64,000 nt of DNA, taken from NCBI RefSeq assembly GCF_022539505.1, contig NC_061514.1:222603837-222667836 (forward strand), in the 5' to 3' direction. The notes under the pieces are model-generated. The model made no database searches. It was not told the origin of the DNA and saw nothing but the letters and a program-made list of their open reading frames with translations. Made by a program: the position numbers and the translations under genes. The DNA comes from Lolium rigidum. Lineage: Eukaryota; Streptophyta; Magnoliopsida; Poales; Poaceae. Below are positions 34,581-45,881 of the stretch, piece after piece; positions within the stretch are counted from its first letter, which is position 1, and the number at the start of each line of letters is the position of its first letter.

Positions 34581-37215
34581 AGCATCCCCAAGCTTAGTTC
34601 CTACTCGCCCTCGAGTAGGTAAACGATAACAAGGATAATTTCTGAAGTGACATGCTATCATAATCTTGATCAATACTATTGTAAAGCATATGAGATGAAT
34701 GAAGTGATTCAAAGCAATGGTAAATATAATGACTAAACAACTGAATCATATAGCAAAGACTTTTCATGAATAGTACTTTCAAGACAAGCATCAGTAAGAC
34801 TTGCACAGGAGTTAACTCATAAAGCAATAAATTCTTAGTAGAAAGCTTTGAAACAACACAAAGGAAGATATAAGTTTCAGCAGTTGCTTTCAACTTCAAC
34901 ATGTTTATCTCATGGATATATCTCATGGATAATTGTCAACACAAAGTAATATGATGAATGCCAATAAGCAAGTATGTAGGAATTAATGCACACAGTTGAC
35001 ACAAGTGTTTGCTTCTAAGATAGAAAGAAGTAGGTAATTTGACTCAACATAAAGTAAAAGAATGGCCCTTCGCAGAGGGAAGCGTGGATTACTATTTTTG
35101 TGCTAGAGCTTTTCATTTTGAAAACATAGAAACAATTTTGTCAACGGTAGTAATAATTCATATGTGTAATGAATAAGATGTCCTATAAGTTGCAAGCCTC
35201 ATGCATATAGTACCAATAGTGCTCGCACCTTGTTCTGATTAGCTTGGATTTACATGGATTATCATTGCATAACATATGTTTCAACCATGTGTCACAAAGG
35301 GGTACCTCTATGTCGCCTGTAAAAAGGTCCAAGGAGATAGATCACATTTGATTTCTCGTTTTTGATAAATCTCAACTTAGGACATCCATACCGGGACAAC
35401 ATAGACAACAGATAATGGACTCCTCTTTAATGCATAAGCATTCAACAACGAGATAATATTCTCATAAGAGATTGAGGATTGATGTCCAAACTGAAACTTC
35501 CACCATGATTCATGGTTTTAGTTAGCGGCCCAATGTTCTTCTCTAACAATATGCATACTCAACCCATTTGATCATGATAAATCACCCTTACTTCAGACAA
35601 GACGAACATGCATAGCAACTCACATGATATTCAACAAAGGTGTAATAGTTGATGGCGTACCCAGAAACATGGTTACCGCTCAACAAGCAACTTATAAGAA
35701 ATAAGATACATAAGTAACATATTCAATACCACAATAGTTTTTAAGGATATTTTCCCATGAGCTATATATTGCAAAGACAACGAATGAAATTTTAAAGGTA
35801 GCACTCAAGTAATTTACTTTGGAATGGCAGAGAAATACCATGTAGTAGGTAGGTATGGTGGACACAAATGGCATAGTTTTTTGGCTCAAGGATTTGGATG
35901 CACGAGAAGAATTCCCTCTCAATACAAGGCTTTGGCTAGCAAGGTTGTTTGAAGCAAACTCAAGTATAAACCGGTTCAGAAAAACTTACATAAGAACATA
36001 TTGCAAGCATTATAAGACTCTACACTGTCTCCTTGTTGTTCAAACACCTTAACCAGAAAATATCTAGACTTCAGAGAGACCAATCATGCAAACCAAAGTT
36101 CAACAAGCTCTATGGTAGTTCTTCATTAATGGGTACAAAGTACATGATGCAAGAGCTTAAACATGATCTATTTGAGCACAACAATTGCAAAGTATCAAAT
36201 TATTCAAGACATTATACCAATTACCACATGAAGCATTTTCTGTTTCCAACCATATAACAATGAACGAAGTAGTTTCAACCTTCGCCATGAACATTAAAAG
36301 TAAAGCTAAGAACACCAGTGTTCATATGAACGAGCGGAGTGTGTCTCTCTCCCACACAAAGAATGGTAGGATCCGATTTTATTCAAACAAAAACAAAAAT
36401 AAAAACATACAGACGCTCCAAGTAAAGCACATAAGATGTGATGGAATAAAAATATAGTTTCACTAGAGGTGACCTGATAAGTTGTCGATGAAGAAGGGAT
36501 GCCTTGGGCATCCCCAAGCTTAGATGCTTGAGTCTTATTTAAATATGCAGGGATGAACCACGGGGGCATCCCCAAGCTTAGACTTTTCACTCTTCTTGAT
36601 CATATTGTATCATCCTCCTCTCTTGATCCTTGAAAACTTCCTCCACACCAAACTCAAAACAAACTCATTAGAGGGTTAATGCATAATCTAAAATTCACAT
36701 ATTCAGAGGTGACATAATCATTCTTAACACTTCTGGACATTGCACAAAGCTACTGAAAGTTAATGGAACAAAGAAATCCATCCAACATAGCAAAACAGGC
36801 AATGCGAAATAAAAGGCAGAATCTGTCAAAACAGAACAGTCCGTAAAGACGGATTTTTCAGGGGCACTTCACTTGCTCAGATGAAAAAGCTCAAATTGAA
36901 TAAAAGTTGCGTACATATCTGAGGATCACGCACGTAAATTGGCAGATTTTTCTGGGTTACCTACAGACGGGGCTACTCAATTTCGTGACAGCAAGAAATC
37001 TGTTTCTGCGCAGTAATCCAATTCTAGTATCAACCGTACTATCAAAGACTTTACTTAGCACAACAATGCAATAAAATAAAGATAAGGAGAGGTTGCTACA
37101 GTAGTAACAACTTCCAAGACTCAAATATAAAACAAAAGTGTAGAAGTAAAATAATGGGTTGTTTCCCATAAGCGCTTTTCTTTAACGCCTTTCAGCTAGG
37201 CGCAGAAAGTGTGAA
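34581..37215 (-). other. noncoding spacer of element E
   Basis: Lies between the gag-protease stop and the 3' LTR. It contains PPT-like motifs at about 34582-34595, 36509-36522 and 36568-36581. There is no gene except the recurrent small frame over the motifs (36590-36306). Confidence 0.7.
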
Positions 37216-39432
37216 TCAAGTATTATCGAGGGATGAAGCATCAACATCATAATTTGTTCTAATAATAGAATTATAAGGTAACTTCATTCTCTTTATAGGG
37301 AAGTGTTCCATACCTTTCTTGAGAGGAAATTGATACTTAATATTCCCTTCCTTCATATCAATGATAGCACCAACAGTTCGAAGAAAAGGTCTTCCCAAAA
37401 TAACGGGACAAGATGCATTGCATTCAATATCCAAGACAACAAAATCAACGGGGACAAGGTTATTGTTAACCGTAATGCGAACATTATCAATCCTCTCCAA
37501 AGGTTTCTTTATAGCACAATCAGCAAGATTAACATCCAAATAACAATTTTTCAATGGTGGCACGTCAAGCATATCATAGTTTTTCTTAGGCATAACAGAA
37601 ATACTTGCACCAAGATCACATAAAACATTACAATCAAAATCATTGACCCTCATCTTAATAATGGGCTCCCAACCATCTTCCAAGTTCCTAGGAATAGAAG
37701 TTTTAAGTTTTAATTTCTCTTCTCTAGCTTTTATGAGAGCATTTGTAATATGTTTTGTAAAGGCCAAATTTATAGCACTAGCATTAGGACTTCTAGCAAG
37801 TTTTTGTAAGAACATAATAACTTCAGAGACATGAAAATCATAAAAATCTAAACCATTATGATCTACATCAATGGGATCATTGTCCCCAATATTTTTAAAA
37901 ATTTCAGCAGTTTTACCACAAACAGTTTCAGCAGTTTTATCACAAACAGTTTCAGCAGTTTTAGCAGTTTCAGCAGTTTCAAGCAATTTTGCACGCTTTG
38001 CACTAGGAGTAGAAACATTGCCAACACCAATTATTTTACCATTGATAGTAGGAGGTTTAGCAACATGTGAAGCATCATCATTACTAGTGGTGGTAATAGT
38101 CCAAACTTTAGCTACATTATTCTCTTTAACTAGTTTTTCTTCTTTTTCCCACCTAGCATGCAATTCAGCCATCAATCTAATATTCTCATTAATTCGAACT
38201 TGGATGGCGTTTGCTGTAGTAATAATTTTGCTATCATTATCCTCAGGTTTAGCAGCCATTTTATTAATTAAAGAAGATTGTGACTCAGACATGTATGAGA
38301 TTCGGTTTTCAGCATTTGAAAGCTTAGTTTGCAAACCAGAAATCTCCATATTCAAATTTTCATGTTGATTCCCTATATTTTTCAACAAGGCAGATTGTTC
38401 ATTCATAGTTTTAGTAAACAATTGATTTTGCTCATATTGTGATTGCATAAAGCTCTTAGTAGCTCTTTCAATTTCTAGCATCTTTTCCTCATTAGGCAAA
38501 ACAGATCTACCATAAGAATTACCATAAGGATTACCACTAGCGAGGATATGGCCTATAGTTGTTACCGAATTATTCCTATAAGCATTGTTGTTGAAATTAT
38601 TACTTTTAATGAAGTTCACATCAACATGCTCTTCTTAAGCAACCAATGAAGCTAAAGGAACATTATTAGGATCAACATTAGATCTACCATTCACAAGCAT
38701 AGACATAATAGCATCAATCTTATCACTCAAGGAGGAGGTTTCTTCTACAGAATTTACCTTCTTACCTTGTGGAGCCCTTTCAGTGTGCCATTCAGAGTAA
38801 TTTATCATCATATCATCAAGGAGCTTTGTTGCCGCGCCCAAAGTAATGGACATAAAAGTACCTCCAGCAGCTGAATCCAATAGGTTCCGCGAAGAAAAAT
38901 TCAATCCTGCATAGAAGGTTTGGATGATCATCCAAGTAGTTAGTCCATGGGTAGGGCAATTCTTCACCAAAGATTTCATTCTTTCCCATGCTTGGGCAAC
39001 ATGCTCATTATCCAATTTCTTAAAATTCATTATGCTACTTCTCAAAGATATAATTTTAGCGGGAGGATAATATCTACCAATGAAAGCATCTTTACATTTA
39101 GTCCATGAATCAATACTATTCTTAGGCAAAGATAGCAACCAATCTTTAGCTCTTCCTCTTAAGGAGAAAGGAAACAATTTAAGTTTTATAATTTCACCAT
39201 CTACATCCTTGTACTTTTGCATTTCACAAAGTTCAACAAAATTATTAAGATGGGCAGCAGCATCATCAGAACTAACACCAGAAAATTGCTCTCTCATAAC
39301 AAGATTTAGTAAAGCAGGTTTAATTTCATAAAATTTGGTTGTAGTAGCAGGTGGAGCAATAGGTGTGCATAAGAAATCATTATTATTTGTGCTAGTGAAA
39401 TCACACAACTTAGTATTCTCAGGAGTACCCAT
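37216..39432 (-). pseudogene. element E gag-protease, one in-frame stop
   Basis: Starts at the ATG at 39432. The first 265 codons end at an ochre at 38635-38637; the same frame continues directly to 37216. A Retrotrans_gag domain covers roughly residues 60-170 (KLKLFPFSLRGRAKDWLLSL, WTKCKDAFIGRYYPPAKI). After the stop come a Gln/Asn-rich segment, a coiled coil (MNEQSALLKNIGNQHENLNM), a short Ala-Glu-Thr repeat near 37920-37980, and an aspartic protease with CDLGASISVMPKK near 37600 and the PVILGRPFLRTVGAIID block. The frame ends shortly after, so polymerase, RNase H and integrase were never part of this copy. The stop may be a late mutation or a read-through site; its sequence context alone does not decide. 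Confidence 0.88.
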
Positions 39433-39667
39433 TTTAGCAGTAGTAAATAAAGCAAACTAAATAAAGTAAATGCGAGTAACTAATTTTTTTGTGTTTTTAA
39501 TATAGAGAACGCAAACAAGACAGTAAATAAAGTAAATCTAGTAACTAATTTTTGTGTGTTTTTGATATAGAGAACAAACAAAGCAGTAAATAAAATAAAG
39601 TAAAGCAAGACAAAAACAAAGTAAAGAGATTGGATGTGGGAGACTCCCCTTGCAGCGTGTCTTGATC

Positions 39668-39685
39668 TCCCCGGCAATGACGCCA
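39668..39685 (-). other. primer binding site of element E, two mismatches
   Basis: Minus-strand TGGCGTCATTGCCGGGGA, 10 bases inside the LTR end at 39696. It differs from the other copies at two positions. Confidence 0.75.
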
Positions 39686-39695
39686 GAAAATATCT

Positions 39696-41298
39696 TGCTG
39701 GCGTGTAGTTGACACACGTCTGTTGGAAACCCCAAGAGGAAGGTGTGATGCGTACAGCAGCAAGTTTTTCCCTCAGTAAGAAACCAAGGTTATCGAACCA
39801 GTAGGAGTCAAGGGCCACGTGAAGGTTGTTGGTGACGGAGTGTAGTGCGGCGCAACACCTAGGATTCCGGCACCAACGTGGAACCTGCACAACACAATCA
39901 CAATACTTTTCCCCAACTTAACAGTGAGGTTGTCAATCTCACCGGCTTGCTGTAAACAAAGGATTAAACGTATGGTGTGGAAAATGATGTTTGTTTGCGA
40001 AGAACGATCAGAGAACAGAGTTTGCAGTAGATTGTATTTCAGATGTAAAAGAATGGACCGGGGTCCACAGTTCACTAGTGGTGTCTCTCCAATAAGATAA
40101 ATAGCATGTTGGGTGAACAAATTACAGTTGGGAAATTGACAAATAGAGAGGGCATAACAATGCACATACATATCATGATGACTACTATGAGATTTAATCA
40201 GGGCATTACGACAAACTACATAGACCGCTATCCAGCATGCATCTATGCCTAAAAAGTCCACCTTCGAGTTAGCATCCGCACCCCTTCCAGTATTAAGTTG
40301 CAAACAACAGACAATTGCATTAAGTATGGTGCATAATGTAATCAACACAAATATCCTTAGACAAAGCATTGATGTTTTATCCCTAGTGGCAACAGCACAT
40401 CCACAACCTTAGAACTTTCTGTCACTGTCCCAGATTCAGTGGAGGCATGAACCCACTATCGAGCATAAATACTCCCTCTTGGAGTCACAAGTATCAACTT
40501 GGCCAGAGCCTCTACTAGCAACAGAGAACATGCAAGAACATAAACAACACATATATGATAGATTGATAATCAACTTGACATAGTATTCCATATTCATCGG
40601 ATCCCAACAAACACAACATGTAGCATTACAAATAGATGATCTTGATCATGATAGGCAGCTCACAAGATCTAACATGATAGCACAAGAGGAGAAGACAACC
40701 ATGTAGCTACCGCTATGTACCCATAGTCCAAGGATGAACTACTCACACATCAGTCCGGAGGCGATCATGGTGATGTAGAGTCCTCCGGGAGATGATTCCC
40801 CTCTCCGGCAGGGTGCCGGAGGCGATCTCCTGAATCCCCCGAGATGGGATTGGCGGCGGCGGCGTCTCTGGAACTATTTCCGTATCGTGGCTCTCGGTAA
40901 AAGGGTTTTCACGACGGAGGCTATAAGTAGGCGGAAGGGCTGAGTCGGAGGGCTGACGAGGGGCCCACACCATAGGGCGACGCGGGACCCTCCCTGGCCG
41001 TGCAGCCCTATGGTGGCGGCGCCTCGTGGCCCCACTTCGTATCCCCTTCGGTCTTCTGGAAGCTCCATGGAAAAATATTACCCTGGGCGTTGATTTCGTC
41101 CAATTCCGAGAATATTTCCTTTGTAGGATTTCTGAAACCAAAAACAGCAGAAAACAGCAACTGGCTCTTCGGCATCTTGTCAATAGGTTAGTGTCGGAAA
41201 ATGCATAATAATGATGTAAAGTGTGTATAAAACATGTGAGTATTGTCATAAAAGTAGCATGGAACATAAGAAATTATAGATACGTTTGAGACGTATCA
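39696..41298 (-). repeat. 5' LTR of element E
   Basis: 1603 bp, minus orientation, starting at 41298. Followed on the plus side by the TCCGG target duplication. Confidence 0.92.
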
Positions 41299-41589
41299 TC
41301 CGGCTTCAGGTGCACCTCCTTGTCCTCCATGTCCAGCTTCAGGTATAGGATGTAATGGTTCTCCATGGAAGACCCATCTGTCATAAGTGCTTGCCATCCC
41401 AAAAAGAAGCAAATGAGCCTCTACTACATCTAGAGATTTTGTGCACCGGTTGAGACAGCTACGACATGGGCACAGCACCTGATCATCATTGGCAGCACTC
41501 AAGCGAACAAACTGCATAAACTCTGCCACTCCCTTGGTGTGTTCAGGGGAAAGCCTTCTAATTCTTGTTGTAATCCAGCGCCTGTCCAT
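41299..41589 (-). pseudogene. CACTA transposase N-terminus (transposase-associated domain)
   Basis: Starts at the ATG at 41589 (MDRRWITTRIRRLSPEH); a longer start at 41613 adds eight residues, but the family usually begins MDRxW. The domain shows GVAEFMQFV, CPCRSCLNR and HLLLFGM...W.FHGE, matching the small Cys-rich domain (PF13963) at the N-terminus of plant CACTA transposases. The frame passes into the Gly-rich repeat and, across element E, continues at 32972 in the same phase when the insertion and one target copy are discounted. The gene is inactive because of that insertion and downstream losses. Confidence 0.85.
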
Positions 41590-41668
41590 CTGCGGAAGAA
41601 CAAAATGATGCAATTAGCAAACACCTAACTCCACAGCAGTTCCAATTTCAAGCAATGCACAACAGTTC

Positions 41669-42035
41669 AATTCGATTTTGTGAACTGATGAAGAAGAACA
41701 GATCGAGAGGGGAGAGATGAGAGGGGTGCAGACCGGGAGATGCGGAGGGGCTCGTCGTCGGAGAGGGCCGGGGCTCGTCCTGGAGAGGGCGAGGGGCTCT
41801 TCCTGGAGAGGGCGAGGGGCTCATCGTCGGCGAGGCAGATGGACAGCAGATCTCTTGCTCGGACGCAGCGCCGGCACACCCACCACCGCCGTCACCTCGG
41901 ACTCGGTACTTTAGTCCTAGTAACAACACATATTGGATCACAGAGATTCGATATTATGCACTGACGAAGAAGAACAGGTCGAGAGGGGAGAGATGAGAGG
42001 GGTGCAGACCGGGAGATGCGGAGGGGCTCGTCATC
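41669..42035. repeat. 276-bp direct duplication 5' of the transposase gene
   Basis: A block containing GATGAAGAAGAACAG, GAGAGGGGAGAGATGAGAGG and GCTCGTCGTCGGAGAGGG occurs at 41669-41760 and again about 276 bases later at 41945-42035. The GGAGAGGG motif is further reiterated between and after them. Probably the leader and promoter of the transposase. Confidence 0.7.
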
Positions 42036-42231
42036 GGAGAGGGGAGGGGCTCGTCGTCGGAGAGGGACGGGGCTCGTCGTCGGAGAGGGACGGGGCCGCC
42101 ACCACCGCCACAGCCGCCGCCGCCGCCGAGCGACTGGATTTGAATTTCTGCTAGGTTATAGGAGGGAGTTGGATTCGGAAGGGATATTCGGGCTTCTCCT
42201 GGGCGCCAAAAAAAAAATCAAAACGAGTGAG

Positions 42232-42297
42232 GGCTGGGAGTCGAACCCAGCACCTCTAGATATGTCAATATGCCAGTTAACCAATGGAGCTATTGGA
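42232..42297 (-). other. tRNA-like segment with B-box (right)
   Basis: On minus: CTCCATTGGTTAACTGGC (D-arm-like) and, later, a 5-bp T-stem CTGGG/CCCAG enclosing TTCGACT. The acceptor arms do not pair. It lies 5' of the transposase gene on the same strand, mirroring the left copy near the GRF gene. Confidence 0.5.
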
Positions 42298-42310
42298 GAG
42301 ATCTTGTCAG

Positions 42311-42775
42311 CTTACCATCCTTTATCCTTTACATAGTGGAACTAAGGCAACTTTTTTTTTAGTTATGGATATGATCTTGTTACATAATCTATCAGAGGGG
42401 ATACTGATTTAGGACAACAGTTAATTTGTACAGGAGCATTAGCTAAGCAATAGGCTAATATATGACTAATAATTAATTACGGATAGCAAACTATATATAT
42501 CTATATATACTCCAGCATATATAGACCACCAAAAGCACATTATATTACACATATATAGTGCCAGCCTTGAGCTCAATAACATAGTACCAAAAGGACACGT
42601 TAATTATAGATACTACCGAGGAGGTTCAACGCTCATTTACTTGAGCACATTACATAGACCAAAAGGCCATTAGATAGTACCAGATCGATAAGAGGTTCAA
42701 CGCTCATATTACTTGAGCTCATACACACATATATATAGTACTACTAGCTTAATTAGAGAGGTTCAGCCTGCTAGC
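42311..42775. other. AT-rich stretch downstream of the B3 gene
   Basis: No reading frame of note. Contains two direct copies of GAGGTTCAACGCTCAT at about 42621 and 42691 and TATATA runs. Probably the 3' untranslated region of the B3 gene and spacer. Confidence 0.4.
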
Positions 42776-45700
42776 TCATTTCTCGAGCTTCCTGACATGC
42801 AACTTGAGACCGCCTCGGGCGCGAATGCGGAACCAAAACACAAATATATCATTTTCCTTCATCTCGCTCTTCTGCACCACAGCTCTCCAGTTAGTTGTGA
42901 TCACTGCACCGTCAACCCTCCCTTTTCCCTGGAAAATCCTCACTTTCACACAATGTCTCTCATCGTAAGAGACAAGAAAGTCATTATCTGGAAGGTGCAT
43001 ATTCTTCGAGATGTACTGCTTGGTAAACTTCCGGTTGAAGTACTGCAGATTATAAGATGCAAAACTTCGTTCAGATGAAGTCGATCATTGTCAACATATA
43101 AAGATGCAAAAACATCCTTGAGATGGAGTAATTATTTACCATTCTGGAACTGCCTTCCACGGTATTTGCACTCTTTATAGTGCACACATAAAAAGGAATT
43201 CGGGGGCGCTTTTGGTCAACAAGAAATCTCAGGGTTTCAACTTGTGTAGGATTCATTTCCACTAGATTGGGATACATGCAAAAGTCATCCCATTCCTCAC
43301 GTGCCTCTATCCTGGGACCTACATATAAGGAAACCAGGGAATAAGGCCTAGTTTAAAGTTTTCCTAAAATTGAAGTATATCAAACCAACAGTATTTATAG
43401 AAACTAAAGTATTCCTTGAATGCTACAAATTGACTAGCTATTATGCCAAACCGAGACTAAGCATTTGACCTATATCCTGCATCTATAACTAATCTTTACT
43501 ATTAAATTGCAATAGGTGGTGGTTGGTGTCACAAACAGGCCGAAGAGTTTTTTAGGCCCAACATCTTTGTGCAACCGTAGGCCCAATGTCTCCTTCGATC
43601 CCATCGTTAGCGTCAGCCGCTGTTTCTGTTTACGATCGTTCCGTGCTTCCCTCAAACGATCGCTAAAAAAACCCGGTCCAGTGCATAGGTAATCCGGTTT
43701 CCTTCGTCGTCCTCAGCCAAAGGTGATCTCACGTATCCTGGTAGGACTATGCATTGTATATCTGAATTCTTTTAGAACTCTTGGACGATCGGTCTCTCGA
43801 CATATGATTGATCAATCACGAGTTTACGAAGCCGTGGTAACATTAGCGAAAAAGACGACGTCTATGCGCACATGACGGCGGATGATTGGCACCAGCAACA
43901 CCTCACGTTCCGATCTTCTCGTCACAACAATGCGGAGAACGCGCCGACGGCAGCCATGGCCACGAACCAGCCGATGAGGATGGTGTGTGCCCGTATATAA
44001 AAAAACGTGAACCGCCAACGTATCCTACTCTCCCATTGCCGCCGCCGAGAGAAACCGGAGAACGAAGAGGATGCGACCGGCTGCGTACGGTTTCGACGCC
44101 ACCGCTGTCACCACCACCGATCTGATCTCCTGGCGCCTCTGGATTTAAGATAGGCTGACATGCTCGGCAAGGGCAGCGACGCCATTGGTCATCACACAGA
44201 TGGAGTCCAGAGATCGTACCCACAAAGCTCGCGAATTGACGTCATGGATCATCGTGTTTGATAATGGTACATCAAACACGAGCAGGAGGCGCACGAGCTC
44301 ACCGGCGGCGGTGGAGTTGTTGGTGCTCGCCATGCGGGTGCATGCGTCCTCTACCCTTCTGCTCATTTGCGGATGCGAGTTCTTCAAGGCCAAGCCCTGC
44401 TGTTCCACGTGGTGCCGGTCAGGGTCCTTGTTGCGTGGCTGACTTGGGGGATGCTCAAGACCTTGGAGGTGGACATGCCGGTCTTGCATGGTCAATTGGT
44501 CACGGACTTCAAATTGGAGTAGATCTCGATGCTGCTGCTCTGCCAAGGCTGCTATGTTATGGAGCTAGCGGAGATTGCGGATGCAAATGAGCTGGAGAAG
44601 AGGCTTAAGTTGTGTGATTTCATGTTCCGGATCAGCTCTATGGCTTGCGTAATATTTTTGAGTCTGCTCGGTAACTCGGATTAGCTGTCAAGCTAGCTCG
44701 CCATGATGCCGGAGTGTGCTTTAGTAGTGCTGTGTGCTACCTACGGCTACTGCTGTTGTTACCCGTGAAGGATTTCTATCTGTTGTTGTGTTGCTAATTG
44801 ACCTACTGCTCTTTTGCAATTTTTACAGGTTCTTCGTTGCAAGTTTTACCAACACATGATAAGGAGGCGGCAAGATGTATGGGCGATGGAGAGAAGCTGG
44901 TGAGCTACCGGCCTATCAGCAAATCCTGAAAACCAGGATTAGATACCCGAATTCTATGGCACTAACAGCAGGTGATTCTGCAAATTGCTATATATATGAA
45001 CCTGTGACACCTAGCTGTACCGTCATTTCCTCGTCATGTTATTTCTTCTTTCCAAATTGCTTATATATAATTCCTATGTTTTTTTCTTCTTGTTTTGCAT
45101 CTTTAATCAAAAGAAAAGTTGATTGATTTTATTTTATTTATGGAAGTGATACACTGGTAGTTAGGCTTGGTATGGAAAACCATTGGCAGTCGTAGCCAAG
45201 AGTTTTGGATGAGAATGGCTCAAGCAGAAAACCCGTTATTCGTGGAATGAATTTTAGCATTTTTCTTGAATAAATTGGAGATAATCTTTTGCTTTTTGTT
45301 TGCCCCATTATGTTAGTCATATCTTACCCAATTCATTACAGATGGACTTCGGGGAGGAGGTCGTCCGGAGATAACTCGGCCAGGGCGAGGCTAGGCCGCG
45401 ACTCCGCGATGGAGCTTGTACATGGAGAGGATGACTATAGGCGAGGGCTAAAAAAAAGTAGAGATGGGTCTCGTTGCTGCAAAATTCTTTCTTCAAATAA
45501 AGCTGCTGTGCACCGCAACAATCAGCCTGACTTTTATCTTCAGATAATATGCTACTGCTATCAGTTTGGTCAGACAAGAAAAAACAAAATAGTGAGATAT
45601 TGTGGAGATAAGATTAATCTTATCTCCAAAGCTGCGTCGCTCGGCAAAGCCTTTGCCGTGCGATTTTCGCGCGACGCACGGCAAAGATGGCTTTGCCGGG

Positions 45701-45840
45701 CGGATCGTTGCCGAGCAATCTTTGCCGTGCACGGCCCTTTTGCCGTACGATTCTGGTGCACGGCAAAGTCCAGTTCTCCCGTAGTGATTAGGCTTGTGGA
45801 TTTTGGTGGACATATCAACCCTGCTGCTAATTTACCTATG

Positions 45841-45881
<41 letters not shown>

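Larger units (their letters stand above)
32973..41298 (-). mobile_element. complete Athila-like element E, gag-protease only
   Basis: 8326 bp with LTRs 32973-34580 and 39696-41298 and a perfect 5-bp target duplication TCCGG at 32968-32972 and 41299-41303. Sense is minus. It encodes gag and protease but no reverse transcriptase, RNase H or integrase. It sits in the N-terminal Gly-rich region of the transposase gene. Confidence 0.93.
11179..42310. mobile_element. CACTA (En/Spm-like) DNA transposon, nested host for other elements
   Basis: The left terminus CACTACAAGAAA at 11179 is of CACTA type. Inside lie a GRF zinc-finger gene (plus) and a convergent Tnp2-type transposase gene (minus) starting at 41589. 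No reverse-complement terminus TTTCTTGTAGTG was found to the right, so the right border is unknown. I set it after the tRNA-like segment beyond the transposase start; the true end could lie past the B3 and exonuclease genes. Over 70 percent of the span is later insertions. Confidence 0.6.

Noticed and set aside
44145..44546. 133-codon minus-strand frame in the Helitron
   Set aside because: No domain recognised; plus-strand debris in other frames is at least as coding-like, so it is probably a shadow of a decayed fragment.
11179..45786. Pairing the CACTA terminus at 11179 with that at 45786 as the two ends of one transposon
   Set aside because: The terminal sequences differ after CACTAC (AAGAAA versus GGGAGAA) and the subterminal repeats are unrelated, so they belong to different families.
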